DNA from: Anaeramoeba flamelloides
Lineage: Eukaryota > Metamonada > Anaeramoebidae
Length of the DNA stretch: 64,000 bases
Assembly (NCBI GenBank): GCA_027625915.1
Contig: JANTQA010000026.1
Location: 5,394,001 to 5,458,000, forward strand
Direction of reading: 5' to 3'
The translations under genes were made by a program, and so were the position numbers. Of this stretch, positions 35,488-47,341 are shown one piece after another (position 1 is the stretch's first letter; every line of letters begins with the position of its first letter). The notes beneath the pieces were generated by a model, which did no database searches, was not told the DNA's origin, and saw only the letters and a program-made list of their open reading frames with translations.

Positions 35488-37618
35488 GGTTTTGTTGTAG
35501 GCTTTGGCTTTGGTTTTGTTGTTGTTGTTGCATTTGCTGTTGCTGTAGTAACAACATTCTTTGTTGTTGCATTTGCTGCATATTTTGATTTTGCATTTGT
35601 CCTTGGTTTTGTTGTTGCATTTGGTTTTGGTTTTGCATCATCATTCTTTGTTGTTGCATTCTTTGCATTACCATTTGTTGCATTTGGAAATTCATTCCTT
35701 GCATTCCCATTTGTCCGCCACCTTGTTGACCCATTTGCTGCTGCTGTTGTTGTTGGTTTTGGTTTTGGATTTGCTGTTGTTGTTGTTGTTGTTGGTTTTG
35801 GATTTGTTGCTGTTGTTGTTGTTGTTGTAAATTGTTATTGGTTCCTAATTTTTGGGCAAATTGAGTAAATTTATTGACTTGTTGAGAATTTTGCCATTGT
35901 GGGCCTGTAACTTGGATCTCATTTACATTCACTCTAACTGGAGGATTTGGTTTTACTCCTTTGCTTTTGAAATAGCTTAATAATTGGTCAGGGATTTCTT
36001 CCAAGGTTTCTCTTGCCAGAACTTCAGGTCCTTGATTTTTAAATTCCCTAAATGGGACAAATTGCACAATATCTCTGGATGCCTTTTTGCCTCTGTAGGA
36101 TAATCTGATGTCATCACCATCAAGTATTTCCATTTTGGTAAAATCCGCTGGCCCAACACCGACAATTACAATAGAAATTGGGAGATCAGCTGCGTTAACA
36201 ATTGCCTTTCTTGTTTCTTCCATGTCAGTAATTTCACCATCAGTAATAAATAAAAGTACAAAGTATTTTTGTCCTTCGGTTTTTTCGGCTTGTCTTGCGA
36301 TATTGGCAACTGAATTAATAATTGGCGAAAAGTTGGTTGGTCCCCAAAGTCTAAAGTTTGGCCAATTAAAGACGTTGTTGTATGCTTGAAGAATTCCTCT
36401 GACTCCATTGACTTCTGGGTTGTTAACATTTCCATTCAATGGGAAACAATGACTAACTTGATTACTAATTTTGGCGCCAAATCCAAATGCTGGGAACATT
36501 TGATCAGAATCGTATTCTGCTAAAATTGATCCACAACTCGAAATTGCATTTTGATAATCGTTGACAGTATAAGCATCACTTTTTTTATTATTACCAAATA
36601 TTGGATATTATTTTTGAAATATATATATATATGTGTGTGTGTGTGTGTATATGTATGTATATTTGTGTATGTTATAAGTAAGAGATATAGGTAGATGGAT
36701 AAAATAATATATTTGTGTTATAAATATTTAGCAATTGTTGTGTTTTTTTTTTTTTATTAAATAATTTTTGAAAAAAAATAAGGAAATATATTCCCTAAAA
36801 TATTTTTTCGAATATTCAAAAATAATTGATAAAGAAAATGGTTTTTCAAAAAGATTAATTTTAAAATAAAATATTTACAAATAATGTAAAGAATTTGGTT
36901 GTTTTGGATTTCCATTTGATCCAGTAAAATCAATAGCAGTGATCATATTAATTTCACATCCACCATGAATATAAGATAAAAATGTAGGAAGTTCTTCAAT
37001 CTTAACATTTACAAAATTAAGTACACCAGAATTTTTATATTTTCGTTTCTTTCTTTTTTTTCTTGGTTCAATTAATTCAATTTTTTTACCATCTGATTTC
37101 TGGAGGCTATTGACTGTAAAAAAAGTTTCTCCAATCAAATCTGGTTTTCCATTCCTGTTCCAATCATAGCATTCAATTTTAATTTTTCTAGCAAAATCAT
37201 TTCCACAGAGTATTTGTGTATTTATTGTAAAGGCTAATTAAGGGTAAAGATTAAATTTAAATAATTAATTGTTTTTGTTAAAGTTATAATTATCATTTTA
37301 GTGATCTGGTATAGATAAGTATATATATATATAGAAGATAAGAAATCTGAAAATAAATTATACGTTTCCATTTGGGATATAGAGTATTTTTAATAAATTC
37401 AGTTTGATGCACTTTAATCCATTTAGAGCCTTCAATTTGTTGTCTATAAAAAATTAAATATGGATCTATTAAAAATTAAATTTTTTTTTGTTATTTGTTA
37501 TTTTTTGTTTTGAATTTAAATATTGTTTATTTTTATATTTTTCGATTATATAAAAAAAAATAAAATAAAAACTTACCAGATTTACCAAAGAAATCTATTT
37601 AAAAGAAAATATTAAGAA

Positions 37619-37666
<48 letters not shown>

Positions 37667-40064
37667 GATCATTATTAGTTTAATTATTATTTAATATTAA
37701 AAAATAAAATTAATAAAAACAAATAGAAAAGAATTATTTGTAAAAAAAAAAAGTTTAATAAACATTAATAAAGTAAAAAAATATTGATTAAAAAATCTTT
37801 TAAAACTTAAAATTTTGGAGTTTTCAATTCAATCATTTCCAAAAATTAAAAACAAAAAAGTATTCAAAAGTATCTAATTGAAAGGTGAACAATTCAAATA
37901 AAACAGTTTTCTGCTGAATTATTTAAAACTATTTGTTTTCTCTTTTTTGAAAATAGTTTACATGAAGAAATTTTGAAATTTTTTCAAATGTTCGAACTAA
38001 ATCGTAAATATTGATTAAAATCTTGTTTAGTATTTATTTGTGGGAATTTTGATGAAAAAGTTCGTTAATTTGTTTGGTTATTAAGATTCGTATTAATAGC
38101 TTTGATTTTGAAAAACATGAGGAATTAAAATTAAAATAATATAATAAAGTGTACTAATTTTAAAATGATATTCCAATTTTCTTAATGTGTTAAGGTTCCT
38201 TGGGTTTTTCATTTCATATTTTTATTCCAAAAAATAATAAGTTTTTGATATATACCAGAAAATAGCTTTTGAAATTTGTTATCTATTTTATAGCTAATTT
38301 TGAAAGCTACTTTAGTCACATCTATTTTAGAATGAATATAATCACTTAAAATTTTTTGAATAAATATTCGTTGGCTCTAAACCAACAAATTTGCGAGAGT
38401 ATTGATTTTTTTTTTCTTGAAAAATTTATGTTGTATGATTATTAAGATTTGATCATTAAACAAAGGTTAAATTGTTGATTCTCGATTTTGAATGCAAATC
38501 AAATTGGTTTTCAATTACTCACTCATCCACCTAATTACATTTTCATTTCTTTTCACTTCTAAGATGAATAATATGTTTCGGAAAATATTATTCTTTTTTA
38601 TATTTGTACTTGTCGTTATTTTAAATTTCACATTACTATTTTTTAAAAAAAAGTGAGGACTAAAAGCTTTAAAATGCATCACTCAAAATGCTAAAAGAGT
38701 GAATCAAATATACTGAGCAATATTTTAGAAGATTTTTAAACATCAGTTTTTTAAAGTGAGTGCACTTTTGAAATCTGATTTTATCTCAGAATTGGTTTTC
38801 TAAATCTCTTACACACATGCAAAAAGCGATGTCTTAATATTAGAAGTTTTTTTACTAAATTTGGTTTTTGTTTGAGCCCGAAATTTCATTACTGTTACTG
38901 TTAATTGAAACATTAATTAAACAAAATTTTCAACGTTGAAAAAAAAATAGAAAGAAAGGAAGATTTAAAATAAATCATAAAAGTTCCCATTCTAAAATGC
39001 GATCAAACAAGATTTTGTCACTTTAAAAGTTTAAATTTGGCTAAGATCTTTCAAAACTTTTTTTGGAAACGAGAATGAAAATTTTGTTTCATTTATTTTT
39101 CAATAAATAGTAATTTTAGTTTCAGTTTATTCAAGTTAAACAAAAAAAAAAAAAAAAAAAGTTAAAAACAAAAGGAGAAATTTTTGGGAAAAAAAAAAAA
39201 TAAAATTGGTTGTGTGGTACTTACCTTTTTTATCAAGTTTGATTCCTTGAATTCTCAAATGAAGAAGTGCAGATTGTGCGTCACATTCTTCTGCAAGAAT
39301 AGTACACATCCCATTCTTTCGTTTAGGTTTTTTTGGATTTAATAATCGTTTTGTAACTGCCATACCATTTGATCCTAACAATTCACCTTTTTAAATAAAA
39401 TTAAGAAAAAAAAAAAAAAAAAAAAATTTTAAAAAGAGAAAAAATAAAATAAAAAAAAAAAAAAGAAACGATCGATGAGACTTACCAAGATTAAATAGCA
39501 TTTCGCCAATAAAATCGTGTTTACGAAGATCATTAGATTTCGAGTCAATGTCATAGAGTCCAATTTTAAAAAGTTGTACTTGCTAAGATTTGTAAAAGTT
39601 CAAAAAAAAATGAAAAAAAAAAAAAAAAAAAAAATAAGAGAAAAAAAAAATTTTTTTAGTGACAAAAAAAAAAATACAAACCTCAAATCTATAATCAACT
39701 ATAAAAGTTTTGGTAAAGGTAGGGTTTGCATTATCTTTGTACCATTCTGTTCTGCCAATTTCAGTTGTTCTTCTGCTTTTAGGATCGACTGAAAACAAGA
39801 CAGCCATAGGATCTATATTTTTTAGAATGTTTTTTTTGTTGAAAGATTTGATATAAAATTTTGTTGGGTTGTGGTTTTTTATGACACACAGCCAATAGCG
39901 AAATTTTTAAAATTTGATCGTTGTTTATTTGTTTTTCTGCAAAGAAGACAAAAAAGAAAAAAAAAATTTTATTTACCAGATTGGGAAAAAGTATCAAGTG
40001 CAATTAAATTTTTACACTGAACACTTAACATAACTTTTGATGTTGGCGATGATGGTTGATACAT
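35411..40064 (-). CDS. Copine (two C2 domains plus copine/vWA domain) with glutamine-rich tail
   Basis: Eight exons on the minus strand: 40064-39977, 39812-39682, 39582-39486, 39386-39225, 37594-37577 (18-nt micro-exon), 37465-37364, 37233-36879 and 36578-35411. All junctions keep frame, giving 706 residues. C2A (about 10-135) has the calcium-loop motifs FSQSDP and LYDIDS; C2B (about 145-275) has FGKSDPYLIF, LYPKWKPFTI and CYDWNRNGKPDLIGE. The copine domain (about 300-510) has the metal site AIDFTGSNG (D-x-T-x-S), SLHYFDAYTVNDYQNAI, AEYDSDQMFPAFGFGAK and FITDGEITD. The last 150 residues are rich in Q, M and N and include 20 consecutive CAA codons (35429-35488). Copines bind membranes when calcium rises and act in the cytosol in membrane traffic and signalling. 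The tail is unlike the short tails of typical copines. Intron 4 (1630 nt) contains a run of about 38 A at 37621. Confidence 0.93.
35429..35488 (-). repeat. (CAA)20 polyglutamine microsatellite in copine
   Basis: Twenty uninterrupted CAA codons near the C-terminus of the copine, within a longer interrupted Q-rich region (about 35429-35850). Likely length-variable. Confidence 0.9.
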
Positions 40065-42054
40065 TTTGTTTAAATTATTTTTATAGAAGCAAGGAAAAAA
40101 TAGAAAATTTCGATTTAAAAAAATGAATCTAATTTTTTTTCAGAAAGAATTTTCTTTCTATAAACTTTCTTTTCCATTCAAACCACAATTAAATTTTATT
40201 TTGGTTCTTCTTGATTACTATCGATTTTTATTAAAAAATTTTTCAAATCATGGAAGAGAAAAAGGAAAAAACAAGAATGATCTGTCTTTGGTAATAAACG
40301 AATTGGGTTTTCCTCATTTTATCAACATTTAATTTTGTTCTAAAATTTTTTTTAAAACATCTCTAAGATTTAATTGGAATCTTTTTCAAGAGAATTTCTA
40401 TTGATCTTGTTACCAACCCTATGTTTTCATTTTCAGTTTTCCAAAAAAATTTTGAACCACAAACTAAATAGTTTTTTGATCCTTTTCAATGAAAAGAAAT
40501 AATTCTGAATTTCTCCATTTCAAAAAATCAGTTTGGTGAAATCAAATTGAATTATTTGTGAAATTAAAGAAGGAACTAAACTGTTTTATGTCTTGTCTAA
40601 ACAACAAATCATTAATTTACATAACTATTTTTTCCCAATTAAAATTTAACAGATTGTTAAAAATCCCTTGTTGGCTTTTGTATCATATTTTTTTTTTCTA
40701 ACCAATTACTCTTGTTTTTCAAAAAGTGTTTTTTTAGATTTTTCGAAATTGTTTTCAATTTTATTAGGTTGTTGTATTGAAAAGTTTTACAGAGTGTGTA
40801 TGTTTTTAAAAGCGAAGTGTGCCTCTGGACAATTGTAGTGTTATTCTCAAAAGTAAAATAGAAATTTTTTTCAAAGTTTTCGAAAAATATTATTTTTATC
40901 AATTGAGAGAAAAATTGAAAGATCTTGATATAATCAATGAAAAATGACCTTTTGAGAGATTTAATCTGCTATCATTATGAAAATTGTAGACAAAGAATTG
41001 TTTTTTAAATGATTTGGTCATTGAGTATGTTCTTGTCGAATTTTAATGATATAAAATATAGTTTAATTGACTTTTGATTCAATATGTATATAGAGCTTGA
41101 TTTGGGATTCTTTTCTCACCCAAGTTAGGCAAAAAAAAAGAACCAAATAAATAAATAAATTAGTCAATTACAAGATATTTTAAAAAGACAGTTGACTAAA
41201 GGAAAAAAGGAAAATGAAATGAAATTTTTTTTTCATTCATTTTAAAAAAAACCTAAAAAATTTATTCTCATTTTTGATCATGAGGAGGTATCACCAATAA
41301 AAAAGTTATTCAGAAACTATTTTTATCTATTTGTTTTTTTTTTTTTGTATATTTCCAAATTGAAAGATACTCATAAATTCAAATATATTTAATAAAATTT
41401 TTAGTTCAATTCCCCATTTTGTAATCTCATATCTCAACTTTTAAAACAACTCAAGAAATTGAACCTTTTAAAAGTCAAACTAATTTTACAAAGTTTTTTA
41501 ACATTTACGTCAATAATATGCTTTCTTCAAAGATTGTGTAAAAAAATTTGTAAAATGGAAAATGAAGTGAAAATTTTCAGATCTTTATTTGAATTTATCA
41601 GTGTATTGTTCTGGATTTTGGTCTTATTTTGTTTAAATTTGGTTGTATTAGATCTCTTATATCAGTAGATTGTACTTGAAGGTTGTCGAAAATCACTTTT
41701 ATAATAGGATCTCAATGTAAATATAGTTGGATTTGAAAGTATAGTTATATTAAACGGTATTATTTTAGAAAACAACAAATTAAAAACATAAAACCATAGT
41801 TCGAGATAAAAAGAAATGTTTAAAAAAATAAAATCAACAGTTATTTCAAAAAAAATACATATAATTTTCAAAAACATAAAAAAAAAACGCGAACAAGGTG
41901 TGTTTAACAAACTGTAGTTAAAGAAATATTTGTTTAAGGACAAATTCATTAATTCATCAAGTTATCTGAATATATTTTGATCCAGTCTCTTTCAAATTAT
42001 GAAGTCTTGTTTATGAAAATAGTGTCCAAAGAGGATCAAAAAAACATTTTATAA
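40065..42054. other. AT-rich spacer upstream of copine
   Basis: No supported gene. It presumably contains the copine promoter at its left edge. GAAAATGAAGTGAAAATTTT near 41557 is another copy of the dispersed motif seen at 1700 and 7140. Confidence 0.5.
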
Positions 42055-42542
42055 CAGTTAAAAAAATATCCAACATGAAAAAAATCCAAGGAAAGGTTTT
42101 TAATTGTGAATATTAGGAAAATTGTTGGGTAAGTTCCTTTATTTCAATTAATTCCTTTTTATAAATAACTAAATTTTTTATGAACCTAGTAATAAACCCA
42201 CCTAAATTTCATTAAAGTAAGCTGTGTCTAGAATACTCAAGTAATTGTTTGATAATAGAAGTAGATCATTTTTTTTTGAAAAACAATGAAGTTTGTTAAA
42301 GATTTGATAGAGTTTGGAAAATGATAATCTTTATTCTTGTTTTTTGATTAATTAAATGATGTTTTGAATAAGTACAATTTCATTAATCATCATTCTAATA
42401 ACCGAGTGAGCTATAATTTTAAAAGTTTGTTTCTTAAAGAAGGATTTGATTCTTAATATTAGAAATTCTACAACAATATTCCAATATTATCAATCTAGTA
42501 ATCTTTTCCTTTATTATTTTCAATCCCAGTATTTTTTTACTG
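42055..42542. mobile_element. Non-autonomous DNA transposon, family with CAGTGAAAAAAATACC ends, copy 2
   Basis: About 488 bp, starting CAGTTAAAAAAATATCCAAC and ending CCCAGTATTTTTTTACTG. It aligns with 4257-4743 throughout, including the TCTAGAATA and AGTTTGGAAAATGATAAT segments. It is not embedded in outer arms here, which supports reading the 4257 copy as an insertion. Confidence 0.65.
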
Positions 42543-45105
42543 CTTTATGTTGATTTTTTCCATCGAAAATTCATAAGAAAAAATTAAATACCAAAATTTG
42601 AACAACCCTTATTAAGAAACATGAGAGTTAAAAAGAACAATAAACACAATTTTCCTACCTAAAAACCATGATCAGTTGAAAAACTCTTAGTATTATGCAG
42701 AAAAATTTGTTTTAACTTTTTTTCATTCACATAACTTTGATTTTTTAGAAATTATTTCAGAGTTTGAAAGCAATCAACCGATAAATAGCCAAGAAATTTC
42801 ATTTTAAAATTGTAATAACTTTTTTTATTGATAATATTGTGGGAATTAAAACCCTTTTAAAGTTTTCAGTTTTAATATATTTATTTACAAATATGAACAT
42901 GTTTTAAAATTATTTATAGTTTTTAAAAAGCAACCACTTATTTAAAATATCTATAGACAAAATTTAAAAGTTTGTAAAATTAAGGAAATATACTAGTTCC
43001 ATACCAAAACTAAGAAATTTCACAAATTGCTTTAACAGATATTCTTATGCCTATATTGAGAATAAAATAAATTCAAACTTTTACCATTTATACAAAAAAA
43101 TAGTCCAACCTAGAAATAGATGAATCTGTTGTTGATTTTTATGACACTGCCCATTCTATAAAGAAAATCCAAAGATTTATATTAAAGAATCAGAGGAAAT
43201 TAACTAATAAAATAAGAATAATATCTTTGATATGGTTTGAAAAAAAAGTGTTTATTTATCCTGTAACCCTTCAATGATAAAGAAAATTATGATCCACATT
43301 GAATTTTCTAAAAAAAAAATACAAAATTAGGACTGTGTTGTCAATAAATTAGATTACTATATTGTATCTAGTTTTTTTTTTTTTACTTTTTGAAATGAAA
43401 AGAAAATTATACAAATTTTTTTTTTATTTCAAAAAAAAAAACTCAAAAACTTTTTTTTTATTATTTAACGGGGGGCCTTTTAATCTCTCTTACTTACCCG
43501 AATTCCTAAATTATGGTTAAATAATTCAGTTAAAGATCCAAAAATAACAATATTATACATTAAGGCTAATAAATCTGATGAATACTATTTTTTTTTTAAT
43601 ATCAAAAATACTAATAATATTATTTTTTAATATCCTAGAAATATTAAATTTTTTTAATTCAATCATCCAGATTTTAGGATTATTTTCATAGACTGTAAAA
43701 TCCCAGTCCATAGCCAGAGTAGTTCCAGAAAAACTCAAATACTTAGAGAAACCGTTCCAGAATTTAAAAAAATAGAGAAAAATCCTTAGATTTAACTCAA
43801 TTCTTTTGAATTCTAAGAAATTCATATTTATTTTTTTTTTTTGGGGGGGGTCCAATTCATTGATAAAACTATTGGATTTCCAAATAAAAAGAAAGATAAT
43901 AAGAAAAAAGAAAGGCTGTAAGAGGAAATTAATTCCACCCCTTTCAAAATTTAAAAAAAGGTTTTTAATTTTCAAACTTTGAAAAAAATAAAATTGAAAC
44001 ATCTTTTGGTATTTGGTTTCAATAAAAACTTTTTCAGTTTTTTAGAATTGATAAATCTTTTTATTTTTAGATAAATTGAAGAAAAATTTGAACCAATTTA
44101 AATGTTATTCTTTTTTAGTCAATTTTTTCCAGTTTTTATTAGATCTAAAACTTATAAAAAGTGTTTGAAATTTGAAAAAAATATAAAAGAATATTGAAAT
44201 CTGAAATCTTGAAGACTTCCTGGCAAAAGGTTAAAAAAAATATCTCTGAAGTATATTGTGCATGATATTATTCCTGCACTGTTATCAATTATCAACTCCA
44301 ACTTTTGAAGATAGTATTTTCTATTTGTTTTAACCATTGGGTTACTTGAATTTTTCAATTTTCAGGACAAATCTTCGCACCCCTTACAAAAGGATTATGA
44401 TTATTTCTTTGATATTATTCTGTTATTTGATACTTTTTCCCGAATTGAAGTTCTTACAACTCTTTTATTGATAGTATTTGCCCTATTCGATATTTTTTCA
44501 AATAGATCCCTATTATCAAATACTCTTGAATTTCGATCTGTTTATATCCTTTATGAAATTTAAATGGGATAAAATTTTCTATCGATTTTTTTTATTGCTG
44601 CCTTATAACATATTGGTATCAAGTAAAAGATCAAATTCTGTAAACTTTAAATATTCGTTTACCACTCTGCCATGGGAATTTTGGTTTATTTGTCAGTGAA
44701 CTAAGAAAGTGTAAATGAAACTCAAGTTTCAAAACTAAAATAGAAAATCAACTTTACTTTTATCCCATTTTGATTTCTAAAAACAATAAATTTTTGAGAA
44801 TTTTTTTTTTATTATTACAGTCCCCTTCGAATGGTTGAGAGTAATTTTAGGTTAAACTTGTGAAAAAGCTCAAAACTTAATCTTTATTAGCTTGTTTGGA
44901 AAACTTTACTCAAAAATCATTATTGTTGAATGAAAATTTAATTAATTTCAATTTAATCCCACATTTCCCATTTATAAGAGTCGAATTATTGTTTCAATAA
45001 GATCATTTTTTATTGTTTCAAGGTTGATTTATGTGATCTTCATTTTTTAAGTACAGAAAAAGACAATTATTTGGGAAAACGAACAAAAAAATTTCATTTT
45101 TTTAT
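42543..45105. other. AT-rich spacer
   Basis: A 149-codon minus-strand frame from ATG (44002-43553) is the longest here, but it is rich in F, I, L and K with no recognisable domain, and the opposite strand is equally structureless. I do not call it a gene. A run of nine G lies near 43843, next to a T run. Confidence 0.45.
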
Positions 45106-47341
45106 ATCCCAAACTGATAAATTTCTCACAAAATGAACCAAACAACTCAAATTGCAATTCAAATTAAAAGAGTAATTTGATTTCCTTTTGTTCTATTCTT
45201 CTCATAAAAAATAAAACAAAAAAAAACAATTTTTTCCATCCTTCTCAAAAAAATCCTTAAAAAGGAAAAAAAACTCAAAAATTAATTTTTGATCGTTTTA
45301 ATTCTTGAGAATATTTTATTGAATTTAATACAATTGTTGTAAGAACTGTTATAAGAAAATATTTTTCTCTAATTCCAAAAAACAAGAACCCTTTTTATTG
45401 TCACAACTAAAAAAAAAAAAAAAAAACATTTGCAAAAATTTTTTTTTCAAAAGATCTTTTTCTTTCTCTTTTTTATTTTTTATGATCATTTTTCGTTTTT
45501 GAATTTTGAAAAGGATGTTTTTGACTTTTGTTTTGATTTTTTTTTTATTTGGTTTTTTTCGAACAATAAAAAAATCAAAAAATCCAAAAAACAAAATTTT
45601 CCATTAAAAAAAAAGAAACAAAGTGAATCTTTTTGAAGAATTTTTTTGAAATTTAAACTTGATAAGCAGAACCAAAAACAACAATTTTGTTTTGCTTCTT
45701 TTTTTGAAGAACAAAAACAAAAACAAAAACAAAAACAAAAAAAAAAAATTGTAAAGTAATTTCCAAAAAGGAATAAAAAATGTTTTTAAGAAGTTTAAAG
45801 AAAATAAGATGACTGAGGTTTGTTAGTACATGTTAAAAATCAACTTAGTAACTTTTTTAAAAATGACTTTATCTTTTTTGAAAGTATTTTTTTTTAATTC
45901 GAAGATCAACAAGCAGAATCAAAAAATAACAAATTTTCTTTTGTTTCTTTTCCATCCAAAAAAAAATATAAAAAAACAAACAAACAAAAAACAAAAACAA
46001 ACAAACAAACAAAAAAAAAAACATTAAAAGGAAAGTGAAGAAGAAAAAAAAAAAATACGAATCTGAAAGAAAGGTATTCATTGACAACTTCATTTTAGCA
46101 CTCAAATCACAAGACGAACAAATCAAGAATCTTGTTGGACTTTTTGAAGGTCTTGTTAGGAAACAACAAACAAGTCGAAAAAAAACAATTCTGTTTTGAA
46201 AAACAAAATCAGGATGAGCAAATACATCGACTATCAGTTTGTCAAATCAAAACAAGATTTCCAACAAGTCAACGACAGGATTTTGCAGTCGCTGCCCAGA
46301 CAAGCACAGCGATACAGACAAGAACTGGACCGAGGTGAGCTTACGAAAATCCAATTGCAACAAGAAATAACAAAACTCAACAAACAAATTGAACAACAAA
46401 ACCAAGAATCATTACAAAAGCTCAAATCAAAAATACAAAACTTACAAGAACAAATCAACGACAGCAAGCAAGAACAAAAAGAAATCATTTCTCAATCTGA
46501 AAAACAAAAACAATTCCTTGAAATCCAAATCCAAGGCTTTGAAAAGATAATAACACAAAAAAACAAGAACAACGATCTAAACAATACTAACAAGAACACG
46601 AATAACCTCAATAATAATAACAATCCACAACAACAAAACCAATCATTCCAAAGCAAACAACAATTACTCACAAATGTCATTTCCAAAACCTCTTCTTTAA
46701 ATAACACATCAACAACAACATCAACAAACACAACATCAACACCATCATCAACAACAACAAAAACAGCAACAAAAACAAACGTACCAATCAACAAAACAAC
46801 AAATTCACAATTACAGCCATCAATCAAAAAAATCTTAAAAACAACTGTTGAACTAAAATCCGAAAAGAAATCATTTGGAAGATACAAATGGAACAAACGA
46901 TTTTTTGAATTGGACAATGGGATCCTAGCGATTTATGATAAAGAAAATGGAAGCTGCGAGCTCAAAATCGATATTAAAGAAGATGGAAGATCAATTAAAA
47001 AAAAAGTTGAACAAAAAAAAAAATGCTGTATTGAAATTCGAACAAGCGATTCAACATTTTTATTTTCTTTAGAAAATCTTGAAGAACAAACCACATGGTA
47101 TCGTTCCTTTAGAGAAGCAAGATTTTAAAATTGTTCCTATTTCTTATTCTTCTTTCTTTTCTCTTGTTTGAATTTTATTTCTCTTTCCATTTTTCTTATT
47201 TGAATTTTATTTCTTTTGTTTGAATTTTTTTTTATTTCATTATTTTATTTTAATTAATTCTCTTCTTTTTTCCTTTGGATTTTTTTTTTTGATTTATTTA
47301 TTTTATTTTAATTCATTATCTTCTTTTTTTAAAAAATATTT
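45106..47341 (+). repeat. 2.2-kb inverted duplication, left arm
   Basis: Matches the reverse complement of about 61456-63680 almost base for base. Homology starts near TCCCAAACTGATAAATTTCT (TCCCAAACTTATAAATTTCT in the other arm) and ends near 47340 in TTTTTTTAAAAAATATTTA. It includes a full coiled-coil/PH gene, its roughly 0.7-kb upstream region and about 0.2 kb downstream. Differences are scattered substitutions and homopolymer length changes. I see no terminal repeats or transposase, so this is more likely a segmental duplication than a transposon. Confidence 0.9.
45809..47128 (+). CDS. Coiled-coil/PH protein, left copy; N-terminal frame disturbed
   Basis: By comparison with the right copy, exon 1 is ATGACTGAG (45809-45817), the intron 45818-46030 (GTTTGT...AAAAG), and exon 2 46031-47128. 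In this copy three homopolymers in the first 60 codons of exon 2 are each one base longer (12 A near 46043, 5 T near 46141, 8 A near 46178), so the first stretch goes out of frame and meets a stop. The three changes add up to one codon, and the frame is normal again from the ATG at 46214, which alone gives 304 residues. That part has a Q/E/K-rich coiled coil (QQEITKLNKQIEQQNQESLQ), an N/T/S-rich linker and a C-terminal PH domain (FGRYKWNKRFFELDNGILAI ... TTWYRSFREARF). The PH domain is identical in the two copies. It may be a 5'-damaged copy, use the inner ATG, or reflect homopolymer sequencing errors. Confidence 0.65.

Noticed and set aside
35561-35830. 89-codon plus-strand leucine/histidine-rich frame
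   Set aside because: Antisense translation of the copine CAA-rich tail.
43553-44002. 149-codon minus-strand frame with ATG
   Set aside because: Composition is that of translated T-rich DNA and no domain or neighbour context supports it. Kept only as a note in the spacer entry.
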